DNA from: Puniceibacterium sp. | GTDB taxonomy: Bacteria > Pseudomonadota > Alphaproteobacteria > Rhodobacterales > Rhodobacteraceae | DNA: 35,673 nucleotides | Direction: 5' to 3' | Assembly: GCA_024636635.1 (NCBI GenBank) | Contig: JAGXGV010000172.1 | Coordinates: 1 to 35,673, forward strand | Notes under the pieces: model-generated | What the model was told of the DNA's origin: nothing | Database searches by the model: none | What the model saw: the letters and a program-made list of their open reading frames with translations, nothing else | Shown: piece by piece, positions 24,441-32,708 of the stretch | Numbering within the stretch: position 1 is the stretch's first letter | Layout: each line of letters opens with the position of its first letter | Translations under genes and position numbers: made by a program

Positions 24441-25370
24441 TCAGACCTTTGTCGCCGGTGCGGGCGGTGTGATGTGCCTGCGCTTCAGTCGCGCCTCGCG
24501 CCAGGTGATGAAACTGACTGACGCCAGGATCACGCAGCCCCCCGCGATCACCCAGGGGTCCGGTGATTCGCCAAAGAACGCGGCGCCCAGCAGCACCGAC
24601 CAGACAAGCTGAAGAAAGGTTACCGGCTGCGTGATTGTCACCGGCGCCGCCGCAAAGGCCAGCGTCATCGTGAAGTGCCCCGCCGTCGCAAAGAACGCCA
24701 CGCCGAACAGCACGCCCAGATCCGCAAGGCTGGGCGTCACCCACTGCGCCCAGGCAAAGGGGGCAAGGCAGATGGTCACCGTGACCGACAGCAGCGCGAC
24801 GACCGCAACCGCCGACACCTCGTCCGACAGGATCTTGGCGGTCAGGTAAGAGCCGGAATAGAACAGCGCCGTGCCCAGCATCGCAAAGTGCCCCGGATCA
24901 AGTTCCCGGAACCCCGGACGCAGGACCAGCAGCGCCCCGGCCAGCGCCGCGCAGATCGCAAGGATGCGCCGCGTCGCCAGACGCTCGCGCAGCAAGATCA
25001 CCGCCAGGATCGTGACCCCGACCGGCGTCAGATAGTTCATCGCAGTGACCTCGGCCAGCGGCAGGCGGGCCATGGCGTAGAACCACAACAGCACCCCAAG
25101 CGCGTGGACAAACCCGCGCATCCCGAACAGCGACCACTGCCGTCGGCTGAGCCGCACGGCGGCAAGCTGCCGCCAGACCGGAATGAGAAAGACCAGCCCC
25201 ATAAGGTAGCGGATAAACGCGCTTTCGGCGGCTGGCACACGCGTGCCCAGCGTCTTGACCAATGCCGTCACAAGGACAAAGCACAGCCCCGTCACCACCA
25301 TCCACAGGATACCGACCATAGGCCGGTTGCCGGACGCACGGTCCGGCGGCATGTCGGTGGTTGATGTCAT
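24441..25370 (-). CDS. DMT superfamily (EamA-type) transporter
   Basis: A 309-residue inner-membrane protein with about 10 hydrophobic helices arranged as two EamA repeats. The first repeat ends near LPLAEVTAMNYLTPVGVTILAVILLRERL, the second near APVTITQPVTFLQLVWSVLLGAAFFGE; both carry the Pro/Gly-rich motif typical of drug/metabolite exporters. The substrate is unknown; homologues export amino acids, nucleosides or drugs. The start at 25370 (ATG) is preferred to a TTG at 25433; a further ATG at 25349 is possible and the ribosome binding site is weak. It is upstream of betI on the same strand but is separated by a strong hairpin and the BetI operator, so it is unlikely to belong to the bet unit. 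Confidence 0.85.
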   Translation of the reverse strand: MTSTTDMPPDRASGNRPMVGILWMVVTGLCFVLVTALVKTLGTRVPAAESAFIRYLMGLVFLIPVWRQLAAVRLSRRQWSLFGMRGFVHALGVLLWFYAMARLPLAEVTAMNYLTPVGVTILAVILLRERLATRRILAICAALAGALLVLRPGFRELDPGHFAMLGTALFYSGSYLTAKILSDEVSAVAVVALLSVTVTICLAPFAWAQWVTPSLADLGVLFGVAFFATAGHFTMTLAFAAAPVTITQPVTFLQLVWSVLLGAAFFGESPDPWVIAGGCVILASVSFITWREARLKRRHITPPAPATKV

Positions 25371-25476
25371 GTGTTGCCAGGTCTTTCGGTCTTTGCCCGC
25401 CCCTGAACTGCCGGTCCGGGCGGCCTGATGCAAGCGGATTCCGGACCGGGACAGGCAGAGCTTTTGTTCTGCTGCT

Positions 25477-26070
25477 TCAGCCCAGCAGCAACGATCCGGC
25501 GATGACCAGCATCAGCAGTCCGATCAGCACATCGAGCACCCGCCAGGCCCCCGGCCGCGCCAGCACAGGCGACAGCCCGCGCGCGCCATAGCCCAGCGTA
25601 AAGAAGAACACGAAGGATGCGGTCATCGCCCCAAGGGCAAAGGCCAGTCGGTCGTCATAATGTGCCGCGACCGCGCCCAGCAGCACCACCGTATCGAGAT
25701 ATACATGCGGGTTGAGCCAGGTCAGCGCAAGGCAGGTCAGAAGCGCCGCACGCAGCGATTGTGTGCTGCCTTCGGCGCGCAACGTCTCTCCGCCGCGCCA
25801 GGCGGCGATCAGGGACCTAAGGCCATACCACAGCAGGAAGGCCGCCCCGAACAGGCGCATGCCCCATTCCAGACCCGGCACAGCCTGTGTCAGCGTACCA
25901 AAGCCCGCCACCCCGGCGGCAATCAGCAGCGCATCGGACAGGGCGCAGGTCAGGCAGACGGCAAAGACATGGCTTCGGACCAGCCCCTGCCGCAGGACAA
26001 AGGCGTTCTGTGCCCCGATGGCAAGGATCAGGCTTAGCCCCAGTCCGAAACCCGCCAATGCTGTCTGCAT
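25477..26070 (-). CDS. LysE/ArgO family amino acid exporter
   Basis: A 197-residue membrane protein with about six hydrophobic segments, the LysE/ArgO size and topology. The diagnostic N-terminal LSLILAIGAQNAFVLRQGL and the LALTWLNPHVYLDTVVLLGA segment are intact. ArgO and LysE export basic amino acids such as arginine and lysine; which one applies here cannot be told. Two adjacent ATGs compete. GGAG lies 5 bases from the second (26070) and only 2 from the first (26073), so 26070 is chosen. No LysG/ArgP-type regulator is adjacent. It lies 81 bp downstream of yebC. Confidence 0.9.
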   Translation of the reverse strand: MQTALAGFGLGLSLILAIGAQNAFVLRQGLVRSHVFAVCLTCALSDALLIAAGVAGFGTLTQAVPGLEWGMRLFGAAFLLWYGLRSLIAAWRGGETLRAEGSTQSLRAALLTCLALTWLNPHVYLDTVVLLGAVAAHYDDRLAFALGAMTASFVFFFTLGYGARGLSPVLARPGAWRVLDVLIGLLMLVIAGSLLLG

Positions 26071-26151
26071 CATATCTCCGACATCACGGCATCCGCCACG
26101 CATTGCGGTCTGCACAAGGTTGCGAGGCGCAAACCAGCGCCACGGCATGCA

Positions 26152-26892
26152 TCAGAGCTGGGCCATGACCTCTTCGCTGGCTTCGAAATTGGTGGTGACG
26201 CGCTGTACGTCGTCGTCATCCTCGAGCGCCTCGACCAGCTTCATCAGGGTCTGCATGCCATCAAGGTCGAGTTCGGTCGTGGTGCCCGGACGCCAGACCA
26301 GTTTGGTCGACTCCGATTCGCCCAACGCGGATTCCAGCGCGGTCGCAACGTCGTTCAGATCGGTGTCGGCACACCAGATCACATGGCCCTCGTCCGAGGT
26401 TTCCACATCCTCTGCACCGGCCTCGATCGCGGCCATCATAACCGTATCGCTGTCCCCGACGCCAAGGGGATAGGAAATTTCGCCCTTCCTTTCGAACATG
26501 AAGGCGACTGAACCTGTTTCGCCCAGGTTACCGCCGTTCTTGGTAAAGGTCGAGCGCACGTTGGACGCTGTGCGGTTGCGGTTGTCGGTCATCGCCTCGA
26601 CGATCACCGCGACACCGTTGGGGCCATGACCTTCGTACCGGATCTCGTCATAGTTCTCGGCGTCGCCGCCGATGGCCTTCTTGATGGCGCGGTCGATCAC
26701 ATCCTTGGGGACCGACACTGACTTGGCCTCTTTCACCGCCAGCCGCAGGCGCGGGTTTTTTTCGGGATCGGGATCGCCCATCTTGGCCGCAACCGTGATC
26801 TCTTTCGACAGTTTCGAAAACAGCTTGGCGCGCACGGCGTCCTGACGCCCCTTGCGGTGCTGGATGTTGGCCCATTTGGAATGACCCGCCAT
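26152..26892 (-). CDS. yebC: YebC/PmpR family DNA-binding regulatory protein
   Basis: A 246-residue cytosolic protein of the TACO1/YebC family with the invariant start [18 protein letters not shown]. The central [20 protein letters not shown] and [19 protein letters not shown] segments are conserved, and the C-terminal domain is acidic. Family members act as DNA-binding regulators in some bacteria and, in other recent work, as translation factors for difficult proline stretches. Length is normal. AAGGGGCACGACC before the ATG is a good ribosome binding site. It is divergent from the amidotransferase gene at 27008 (115 bp between starts). Confidence 0.97.
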   Translation of the reverse strand: MAGHSKWANIQHRKGRQDAVRAKLFSKLSKEITVAAKMGDPDPEKNPRLRLAVKEAKSVSVPKDVIDRAIKKAIGGDAENYDEIRYEGHGPNGVAVIVEAMTDNRNRTASNVRSTFTKNGGNLGETGSVAFMFERKGEISYPLGVGDSDTVMMAAIEAGAEDVETSDEGHVIWCADTDLNDVATALESALGESESTKLVWRPGTTTELDLDGMQTLMKLVEALEDDDDVQRVTTNFEASEEVMAQL

Positions 26893-27007
26893 GGTCGTGC
26901 CCCTTGAACAATGCCTGAATTTCGCCCGGCCTTATAGGGCCTAGCGCGGCCGGCTGGCAAGCCCGTCCACACTGGTCCGCCGCCGCGAACTGGGGTAAAG
27001 CCACCGG

Positions 27008-27742
27008 ATGCGCCCGTTCCTGATCCTTCAGCTTCGTCCCGAAACCGATGCCTCGGATGCCGAGTACGCGACCTTTCTGGCCAAGGGCGGCCTGTGCGCC
27101 GACCAGACCCGCCGCCTGCGGCTGGAACGCGAGGATCTGCCTGCCGATCTGTGCCTGAGCGATTATGCCGGCGTGATCGTCGGCGGCGGGCCGGGCTGCG
27201 TCAGCGACGCACCGACGGACAAGGCCCCGGACGAGGCGCGCGCCGAGGCGGCAATCCTGTCGCTCATGCCGCAGATCACCGGCGCCGACCTGCCTTTTCT
27301 TGGCTGCTGCTATGGCATCGGCATCCTTGGGCATCATCTGGGCGCCGAGGTCAGCAAGGCGCGTTTTGGCGAAAATGTGGGCGCCGTGGGCTGCGAAATC
27401 ACAGCCGAGGGGCGGAACGACCCGCTTTTGGCCGGCCTGCCGGAGCGGTTCGACGCCTTTGTCGGCCACAAGGAGGCCGTGCAGGAGTTGCCGCAGGGCT
27501 GCACCCATCTGTTACGTTCGGACCCCTGCCCGTTCCAGATGATTCGTTACAAATCAAACATCTACGCGACGCAGTTCCACCCAGAGGCGGATGCCGGAGT
27601 CTTTGCCGAACGTATCCGCATCTACCGCCACCGCGGCTATTTCCCGCCCGCAACCGCCGAGGCGCTGATCGACATGTGCCACGCCAGCGATGTCACCATG
27701 CCCGAACGCATCCTGCGCAGCTTTGTCGCCCGCTACGGCTGA
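27008..27742 (+). CDS. Class I glutamine amidotransferase (GMP synthase-like)
   Basis: A 244-residue stand-alone class I glutamine amidotransferase domain. The nucleophile is Cys101 in L-G-C-C101-Y-G103-I-G, and the triad is completed by His191 and Glu193 in FHPEAD. The VIVGGGPGCVSD segment supplies the oxyanion strand. Homologues are often annotated as GMP-synthase-like, but no synthetase domain is attached or adjacent, so the ammonia acceptor is unknown. Some relatives hydrolyse gamma-glutamyl compounds. Its last 10 bases overlap the convergent SLC13 permease gene. Confidence 0.88.
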   Translation: MRPFLILQLRPETDASDAEYATFLAKGGLCADQTRRLRLEREDLPADLCLSDYAGVIVGGGPGCVSDAPTDKAPDEARAEAAILSLMPQITGADLPFLGCCYGIGILGHHLGAEVSKARFGENVGAVGCEITAEGRNDPLLAGLPERFDAFVGHKEAVQELPQGCTHLLRSDPCPFQMIRYKSNIYATQFHPEADAGVFAERIRIYRHRGYFPPATAEALIDMCHASDVTMPERILRSFVARYG

Positions 27743-29526
27743 GCCAGTTCCAGCGGCCAGAGCAGCGGGATGGCGATGGAGGCGATCACGCCGATCACGA
27801 TGTTCATCGGAATCCCCACCCGCAGAAAGTCGCTGAACCGGTATCCGCCGGGGCCGTAGACCATGGTGTTGGTCTGGTAGCCGATGGGCGTCGCAAAACT
27901 GCACGAGGCCGCGACCATGACCGCGATCACCAGCGGGCGCGGATCGACCCCCAGCGCCGTGCCCAGCCCGATGGCGATCGGCGTGACCACCACCGCCACG
28001 GCGTTGTTGGACACCATTTCGGTCAGGGTCGAGGTCAGCATGAATACCGCCGCGACCAGCAGCACATGCGGCAGCGTGGCAAGATAGGGCGCCACGCCGC
28101 CCACGATCCGTTCGACAGCCCCCGAGGATTCAAGCGCCGCGCCAATGGCCAGCATGGCAAAGATCAGCGCAAGAAGCTGGCCTTCGACATAGGAAAACGC
28201 CTCGTCCGCGTCGATGCAACCGGTCAGAAGCACCACCGCCACGGCGATCACCGCAAGCGCCAGAATGGGCGCCACGTTGAAGGCCGACAACGCCACGATG
28301 CCGATCAGCGCACCGATGGCAATCGGGGCATGGCCGCGCCGGTAGGCCCGCGCCGAGGGTTGCGAGACATCGACAAGCGCCATCTCTTCGGCCAGCCGCT
28401 TGATGTCTGCGGGCGCGCCTTCGAGCAGCAGGGTATCGCCTACCCGCACCACCAGTTCGTCAAGCTGGCGCCCGATGTTCTGGTTGCGCCGGTGCACGGC
28501 CAGCGGATAGACCCCGAACCGCCGTCGCAGCCGCAGCGCGCCCAGACTGCGCCCGACCATCTTGCAACCCGGCGTGATCAGCACCTCGACCGTCGAGGTT
28601 TCCACAGCCGACACCTGGTCGACACGCTTGAGCTGCGGATTGCTTTGCAGGCTCAGCAGTTCGGTCATCTGCGTGCGCAGGACAACGCGGTCCCCGACGT
28701 TCAGCGACACCGCCGCCAGATCACGGCGCAGCGATTCGTCGCCCCGGATCACGTCGATCAGCCGCACGCCTTCGCGCTTGAACAACTGCACGCTCAGCAC
28801 CTCGCGGTCGATCAGGTTGCTGTCGGGCGGGATCACCGCTTCGGTGAAGAACTTCATCCGGCTGCGGTCGCTCAGCATCCCTGCCATGCTGGTCCGGTCC
28901 GGCAGCAGGAACCGCCCCACAAGAGCCAGATACCCCATGCCCCCTGCGACCAGGATCAGGGCCAGTGGCGTCACCTCGAAGATGGTGAACGGTTCAAGCC
29001 CCCTTGTGCGCGCCACGCCGTCCACCAGCAGGTTGGTCGAAGTGCCGATCAGTGTGGTCGTGCCCCCCAGGATCGCGGCATAACTCAGCGGGATCAGCAG
29101 CTTGGACGGGGTAACGCCCAGCACCTTGGCCAGTTGCACAAAGATCGGCAGCATCACCACCACCACCGGCGTGTTGTTCAGAAAGGCCGAGGCCACGATG
29201 ACGAACGCAAAAATGCCCAGCATCGCCCGCCGGGGCCGTTTCTGCACCTGCGCCTGTGCCACAGTGGTAAAGGCATCCAGCGCGCCGGTGCGCACCAGCG
29301 CGCCCATCACGATGAACATCGCAGCAATGGTCCAAGGGGCGGGGTTGGACAGCACGCCCAGCGCATCGTCATAGGACAGCACCCCCAGCGCCAGCAGCAC
29401 GGCCACACCGCCGATGGCCACAACCTCGGTCGGAAAGGATTCGCGCACGAACAGCGTGAACATGCCCGCCACAACGGCAATCGTGATGAACGCCTGCGCG
29501 CCCTGGCTCAGATCGATGAATTGCAT
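27733..29526 (-). CDS. SLC13 family permease with TrkA-C (RCK-C) domains
   Basis: A 597-residue membrane transporter of the divalent anion:Na+ symporter (SLC13/CitT) group. The N-terminal half has about five hydrophobic segments with the SNAPAPW-like SNPAPWTIAAM and the SYAAILGGTTTLIGTSTNLLV motif. Residues about 205-375 are hydrophilic and hold two TrkA-C-type regulatory domains (REVLSVQLF and GDRVVLRTQMTEL, then GCKMVGRSLG and VGDTLLLEGAPADI). The C-terminal half repeats the transporter fold (TEMVSNNAVAVVVTPIAIGL and SFATPIGYQTNTMVYGPGGY). This layout is typical of bacterial sulfate, sulfite or dicarboxylate carriers; the substrate is not determined. The sulfate released by BetC elsewhere in the window is a conceivable but unsupported link. 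Confidence 0.92.
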   Translation of the reverse strand: MQFIDLSQGAQAFITIAVVAGMFTLFVRESFPTEVVAIGGVAVLLALGVLSYDDALGVLSNPAPWTIAAMFIVMGALVRTGALDAFTTVAQAQVQKRPRRAMLGIFAFVIVASAFLNNTPVVVVMLPIFVQLAKVLGVTPSKLLIPLSYAAILGGTTTLIGTSTNLLVDGVARTRGLEPFTIFEVTPLALILVAGGMGYLALVGRFLLPDRTSMAGMLSDRSRMKFFTEAVIPPDSNLIDREVLSVQLFKREGVRLIDVIRGDESLRRDLAAVSLNVGDRVVLRTQMTELLSLQSNPQLKRVDQVSAVETSTVEVLITPGCKMVGRSLGALRLRRRFGVYPLAVHRRNQNIGRQLDELVVRVGDTLLLEGAPADIKRLAEEMALVDVSQPSARAYRRGHAPIAIGALIGIVALSAFNVAPILALAVIAVAVVLLTGCIDADEAFSYVEGQLLALIFAMLAIGAALESSGAVERIVGGVAPYLATLPHVLLVAAVFMLTSTLTEMVSNNAVAVVVTPIAIGLGTALGVDPRPLVIAVMVAASCSFATPIGYQTNTMVYGPGGYRFSDFLRVGIPMNIVIGVIASIAIPLLWPLELAQP

Positions 29527-29588
29527 TTGCCCAGTAATCCCTGCCCCTCAGACGCGCGTATTCTGACCGAGCGGCGGATCATTCACAA

Positions 29589-29605
29589 GCGCCGCACTAC
29601 GGCGC
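29589..29605 (-). terminator. Hairpin after the YmdB-like gene
   Basis: Perfect 6-bp arms GCGCCG (29589-29594) and CGGCGC (29600-29605) with a 5-base loop, followed on the minus strand by TTGTGAAT. It lies 32 bp after the metallophosphoesterase stop and before the SLC13 gene. The T-run is short, so termination may be partial. Confidence 0.35.
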
Positions 29606-29637
29606 GGCTGTGCCAACACCGACAAGGCCACCCGGTA

Positions 29638-30450
29638 TCATGGCGCGGCTGGTGTTAGCCGACCGCCCTGCCGGATCATGTGGATCGCGGTCGCCCTGCC
29701 GGTGCGGTCGTCGGTTTCGACAAAGACACCGCTCAGCGTCGCCTCGCCCAGGGCGGGCTGGAACCGCGTCTTGCCCATGCCGGTGACGAAACGGCGCATC
29801 GGTTCGGCCTTGTCCATGCCGATGACCGAATTGTAGTCACCGCACATGCCCGCATCCGAAAGATACGCCGTGCCGCCGGGCAGGATCTGCGCATCCGCCG
29901 TGGGCACATGGGTGTGCGTGCCGACCACAAGACTGGCGCGACCGTCGCAGAAATGGCCCATGCCCATCTTTTCGGATGTCGCCTCGCAATGCATGTCTAC
30001 CAGGATCATCTGCGCCTGACCGCCCAGGGGATGGGCGCGCAGCACAGCATCCACCGCCGAAAACGGGTCGTCAAAGGGGCGTTTCATGAACACCTGTCCC
30101 AGCACCTGAAGCACGAGGATCTTGCGCCCGCGGGCATCGGAAAACAGCCGGTGGCCCCGCCCCGGCGCCTGCTTGGCATAGTTCAGCGGGCGCAGGATGC
30201 GGGATTCGGAATCAATGAAGCTCAGCATGTCCTTCTGATCGAAGGCGTGATCGCCCAGCGTCACGCAATCGGCCCCCGAATCCAGCAGCAGGCGCGCATG
30301 TTCGCCGGTGAGCCCCGCACCGGAAGAAGCGTTCTCGCCGTTGACCACGACGAAATCGAGCTTCCAGTCGGCGCGCAGCCGAGGAAGGGTGTCACGGATG
30401 GCGGCGCGCCCGGCGCGGCCCATCACATCTCCGAGGAATAGCGTTCTCAT
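29638..30450 (-). CDS. YmdB-like metallophosphoesterase (TIGR00282 family)
   Basis: A 270-residue binuclear metallophosphoesterase. Metal-binding motifs in order are Asp8 in FLGDVMGRAGR, NGENASSG, GDHAFDQ, VDMHCEATSEK and VGTHTHVPTAD. All are present. In Bacillus the YmdB member is a cyclic-nucleotide phosphodiesterase that affects RNA turnover and biofilm decisions; the activity here is inferred from family. The ATG at 30448-30450 is chosen because the family-wide MRTLFLGDVMGR starts there; upstream in-frame sequence is low-complexity Arg/Pro/Ser derived from a GC-rich spacer. It is 177 bp downstream of the cyclo-ligase gene on the same strand, separated by the G-rich repeat. Confidence 0.93.
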   Translation of the reverse strand: MRTLFLGDVMGRAGRAAIRDTLPRLRADWKLDFVVVNGENASSGAGLTGEHARLLLDSGADCVTLGDHAFDQKDMLSFIDSESRILRPLNYAKQAPGRGHRLFSDARGRKILVLQVLGQVFMKRPFDDPFSAVDAVLRAHPLGGQAQMILVDMHCEATSEKMGMGHFCDGRASLVVGTHTHVPTADAQILPGGTAYLSDAGMCGDYNSVIGMDKAEPMRRFVTGMGKTRFQPALGEATLSGVFVETDDRTGRATAIHMIRQGGRLTPAAP

Positions 30451-30521
30451 GCGGGGATGGGTAGTCGCCGCCGTCCGGAATGCAAAGCGGAATCTCCTGG
30501 ACTGCGACGCTGTCCGCGAAC

Positions 30522-30568
30522 GGGCGGAGCGGGAGGGGCGGGAGCGGGAGGGCGGGAGCGGAAGGGGC
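30522..30568. repeat. G-rich tandem repeat with G-quadruplex potential
   Basis: Three near-identical units of GGAGCGGGAGGG(G)CG (30526-30540, 30541-30554, 30555-30568; 15, 14 and 14 bases) are preceded by GGGC. The plus strand carries eight runs of three or more G within 46 bases with loops of 1-7, which meets the usual G-quadruplex pattern. Flanking genes are on the minus strand, so the G-rich strand is their template and their RNA would be C-rich here. Confidence 0.8.
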
Positions 30569-30595
30569 CAGCCCCTCTTGGCCGCAAGCGGCCAA
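30563..30595. repeat. Paired dyads, possible Rhodobacterales intergenic repeat element
   Basis: AGGGGC-CA-GCCCCT (30563-30576) is followed by TTGGCCG-CAAG-CGGCCAA (30578-30595), each perfectly self-complementary, then ATTCACCCCGGGATATTTGTG. From memory the combination of GGCCGC dyad, GAATT and CCCGGGATAT resembles GC-rich dyad repeats scattered in Roseobacter genomes. Only one copy is present in this window. Confidence 0.5.
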
Positions 30596-30627
30596 TTCAC
30601 CCCGGGATATTTGTGACCCCGAGAAAC

Positions 30628-31191
30628 TCAGAAGGTCAGGGGATCGAGAACGCCCTGCTCGGTCACCACCAGGTCGAGCGGCTGGTCGGTGGGTTCGAGC
30701 GGCAGTGCGTCGGTTTCCTGCGCGCCGTAGGCAAAGCCGATTGCCAGCGTGGCGCGCCGACTGCGCAGCAGTTGAAGTGTGCGGTCGTAAAAGCCGCCGC
30801 CATAGCCGAGACGCCCGCCCTGCCGGGTGAAGGCAACCAGCGGCACGATCAGGATCTCGGGTTCGATGAACCGGTCGGACTCTGGCACCATGGCGCCGAA
30901 GGGCCCTTGGCGCAGGGCGATGCCGGGTTCCCACAGCGAAAATTCCAGCGGCCGGCCCGGCCCCATGATCACCGGAACCGCGACAGGACCGTAAGCGGCG
31001 GCCTCTGCCATTGCCGGGCGGGGGTCGATTTCCGTACGGATTGGCAGGAAGCCCGCAAGCGGCACCCCGCGATAGCCTGCAAGGATTCCGGAAAGGGCAG
31101 AGGAACTGTTGCCGCGGTCCGCCGCGTGGGCCGTCTTTCGCCGCGCGAAGGCCGCTTTGCGCGCCACCGCCTTTGCCTCGGCCAGGGTCAC
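30628..31191 (-). CDS. 5-formyltetrahydrofolate cyclo-ligase
   Basis: A 187-residue cytosolic enzyme that uses ATP to convert 5-formyl-THF to 5,10-methenyl-THF, feeding one-carbon metabolism. Key signatures are the basic N-terminal KAVARKAAFARRK for phosphate binding, FLPIRTEIDPRP, the nucleotide/folate loop GGRLGYGGGFYDRTL and the preceding ILIVPLVAF. Length is normal (180-200). The start codon is GTG (plus-strand CAC 31189-31191), overlapping the mgtE stop as GTGA, so its translation is coupled to mgtE. The functional link between folate recycling and Mg2+ uptake is unclear beyond the need of this ATP-dependent enzyme for Mg2+. Confidence 0.93.
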   Translation of the reverse strand: MTLAEAKAVARKAAFARRKTAHAADRGNSSSALSGILAGYRGVPLAGFLPIRTEIDPRPAMAEAAAYGPVAVPVIMGPGRPLEFSLWEPGIALRQGPFGAMVPESDRFIEPEILIVPLVAFTRQGGRLGYGGGFYDRTLQLLRSRRATLAIGFAYGAQETDALPLEPTDQPLDLVVTEQGVLDPLTF

Positions 31192-32579
31192 AGCAGGACC
31201 AGCACGGCAAGGCCCAGGAAGGCAAAGAAGCCGACCACGTCCGTGACCGTGGTCACAAAGGCGCCCGAGGCCAGCGCCGGGTCGACACCGACCTTTTCCA
31301 GCAGCACGGGGATCACCGTGCCCGCAAGCCCCGCGATCACCATGTTGATCACCATCGCACTTGCGATCACGTATCCCAGCGCGGGCGAGCCGAACCAGAC
31401 GATCCCGACAATCCCCATCACCACCGCAAAGGCCAGGCCGTTGATCAGCCCCACCATCACCTCGCGCCGGATGACGCGCCAGACGTTGGCGCCCGTGAGA
31501 TCCTTGGTCGCCAGCGCGCGCACCGCCACGGTCAGGCTTTGCGTGCCCGCATTTCCCCCCATCGAGGCGACGATCGGCATCAGCACCGCCAGCGCGACGA
31601 TCGTGGCGATCGCATCCTCGAACTGCGCGATCACCAGCGAGGCCATGACCGCGGTCACAAGGTTCACCGCCAGCCAGGGAAACCGCTGTCTGGTCGTCTC
31701 GATCACCGAATCCGACAGCGAGCTTTCACCGACACCCGCGAGCCGCAGGATGTCCTCTTCGTGTTCCTCGTCCAGCACCGCCATCGCATCGTCGATGGTG
31801 ATGACCCCGACCAACCGGTCGCTTTCATCCACCACGGGCGCCGAAATCAGGTGGTACTGGTTGAAGGCATAGGCCACGTCGCCGTCGTAGCGGGCGACGG
31901 GGATGACATGAAACGTCTCTTCCAGGATCGAACTCAGCATGACCTCGCGCCGGGACGCCATCAGGCGACCCAACGCGACGTTGCCGACGGGATGCAGCCG
32001 CGGATCGACCAGCACGATGTGATAGAAGTGGTCCGGAAGATCGTCGGAATTGCGCAGGTAATCGATGGCTTCGCCGACATTCCAGTGTTCGGGGGCCATC
32101 ACCACCTCGCGCTGCATCAGACGACCGGCGGAATATTCCGGATAGGTCATCGACTGCTGCACGGCCACCCGGTCACTGTCTTCCAGCACCTCGAGGATGG
32201 CATCTTGCTGGGTCTGTTCCAGATCCTCGATCAGGTCGACCACATCGTCGCTGTCCAGTTCGCGCACGGCGTCCGCCAGCACTTCGGGCGTCAGAAGGTT
32301 GATGACCTCTTCGCGGATCGATTCGTCGAGTTCGGTCAGGATCTCGCCGTCGAATTCGCGCCCGTAAAGCTTGATCAGCCGCATCCGGTCAAAGGCGCTG
32401 ATCTGTTCGAGCAGGTCGGCGATGTCGGCCGGATGCAGCGGCTCCATCAACGCGATCAGCCTGTCGCGGTCGTGCACGTCCACCGCTTGCAGAATGGCCG
32501 CGATCGACTTGCGCTCGAGCGTATAGGGCTCGTCGTCACGCTCGGTCTCGGGGGTCGGCATTTCGGTGTCTTCGCTCAT
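31188..32579 (-). CDS. mgtE: Magnesium transporter MgtE
   Basis: A 463-residue homodimeric Mg2+ channel. Order of parts: N-terminal superhelical domain (residues about 25-140, with DIADLLEQI and ELDSDDVVDLIEDL), two CBS domains (about 145-265, including DDLPDHFYHIVLVD and DRLVGVITIDDAMAVLDEE), then five transmembrane helices with the pore signature MGGNAGTQSL. The acidic N and CBS domains bind Mg2+ and close the pore when cytoplasmic Mg2+ is high. Length is standard. The ATG at 32577-32579 has GAGGGGCAGAC upstream. A longer in-frame start at 32693 lacks support. It is divergent from guaD (129 bp apart) and overlaps the cyclo-ligase gene by 3 bases. Confidence 0.96.
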   Translation of the reverse strand: MSEDTEMPTPETERDDEPYTLERKSIAAILQAVDVHDRDRLIALMEPLHPADIADLLEQISAFDRMRLIKLYGREFDGEILTELDESIREEVINLLTPEVLADAVRELDSDDVVDLIEDLEQTQQDAILEVLEDSDRVAVQQSMTYPEYSAGRLMQREVVMAPEHWNVGEAIDYLRNSDDLPDHFYHIVLVDPRLHPVGNVALGRLMASRREVMLSSILEETFHVIPVARYDGDVAYAFNQYHLISAPVVDESDRLVGVITIDDAMAVLDEEHEEDILRLAGVGESSLSDSVIETTRQRFPWLAVNLVTAVMASLVIAQFEDAIATIVALAVLMPIVASMGGNAGTQSLTVAVRALATKDLTGANVWRVIRREVMVGLINGLAFAVVMGIVGIVWFGSPALGYVIASAMVINMVIAGLAGTVIPVLLEKVGVDPALASGAFVTTVTDVVGFFAFLGLAVLVLL

Positions 32580-32708
32580 GTCTGCCCCTCGTCTGACTGT
32601 TCCTGACGACCTTAGAAGATCCCCCGACCGAGAAACAGACCCGAGGCGCGATTTACCTTTGTCCGCGCTGCGATTAGCATGCCATATCGGCAACGACAGG
32701 GGTGCCCC

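Noticed and set aside
27094-29658. An 854-codon plus-strand open frame opposite the SLC13 permease
   Set aside because: Antisense shadow; Arg/His/Gln-rich low-complexity product, and it also covers the amidotransferase in the wrong frame.
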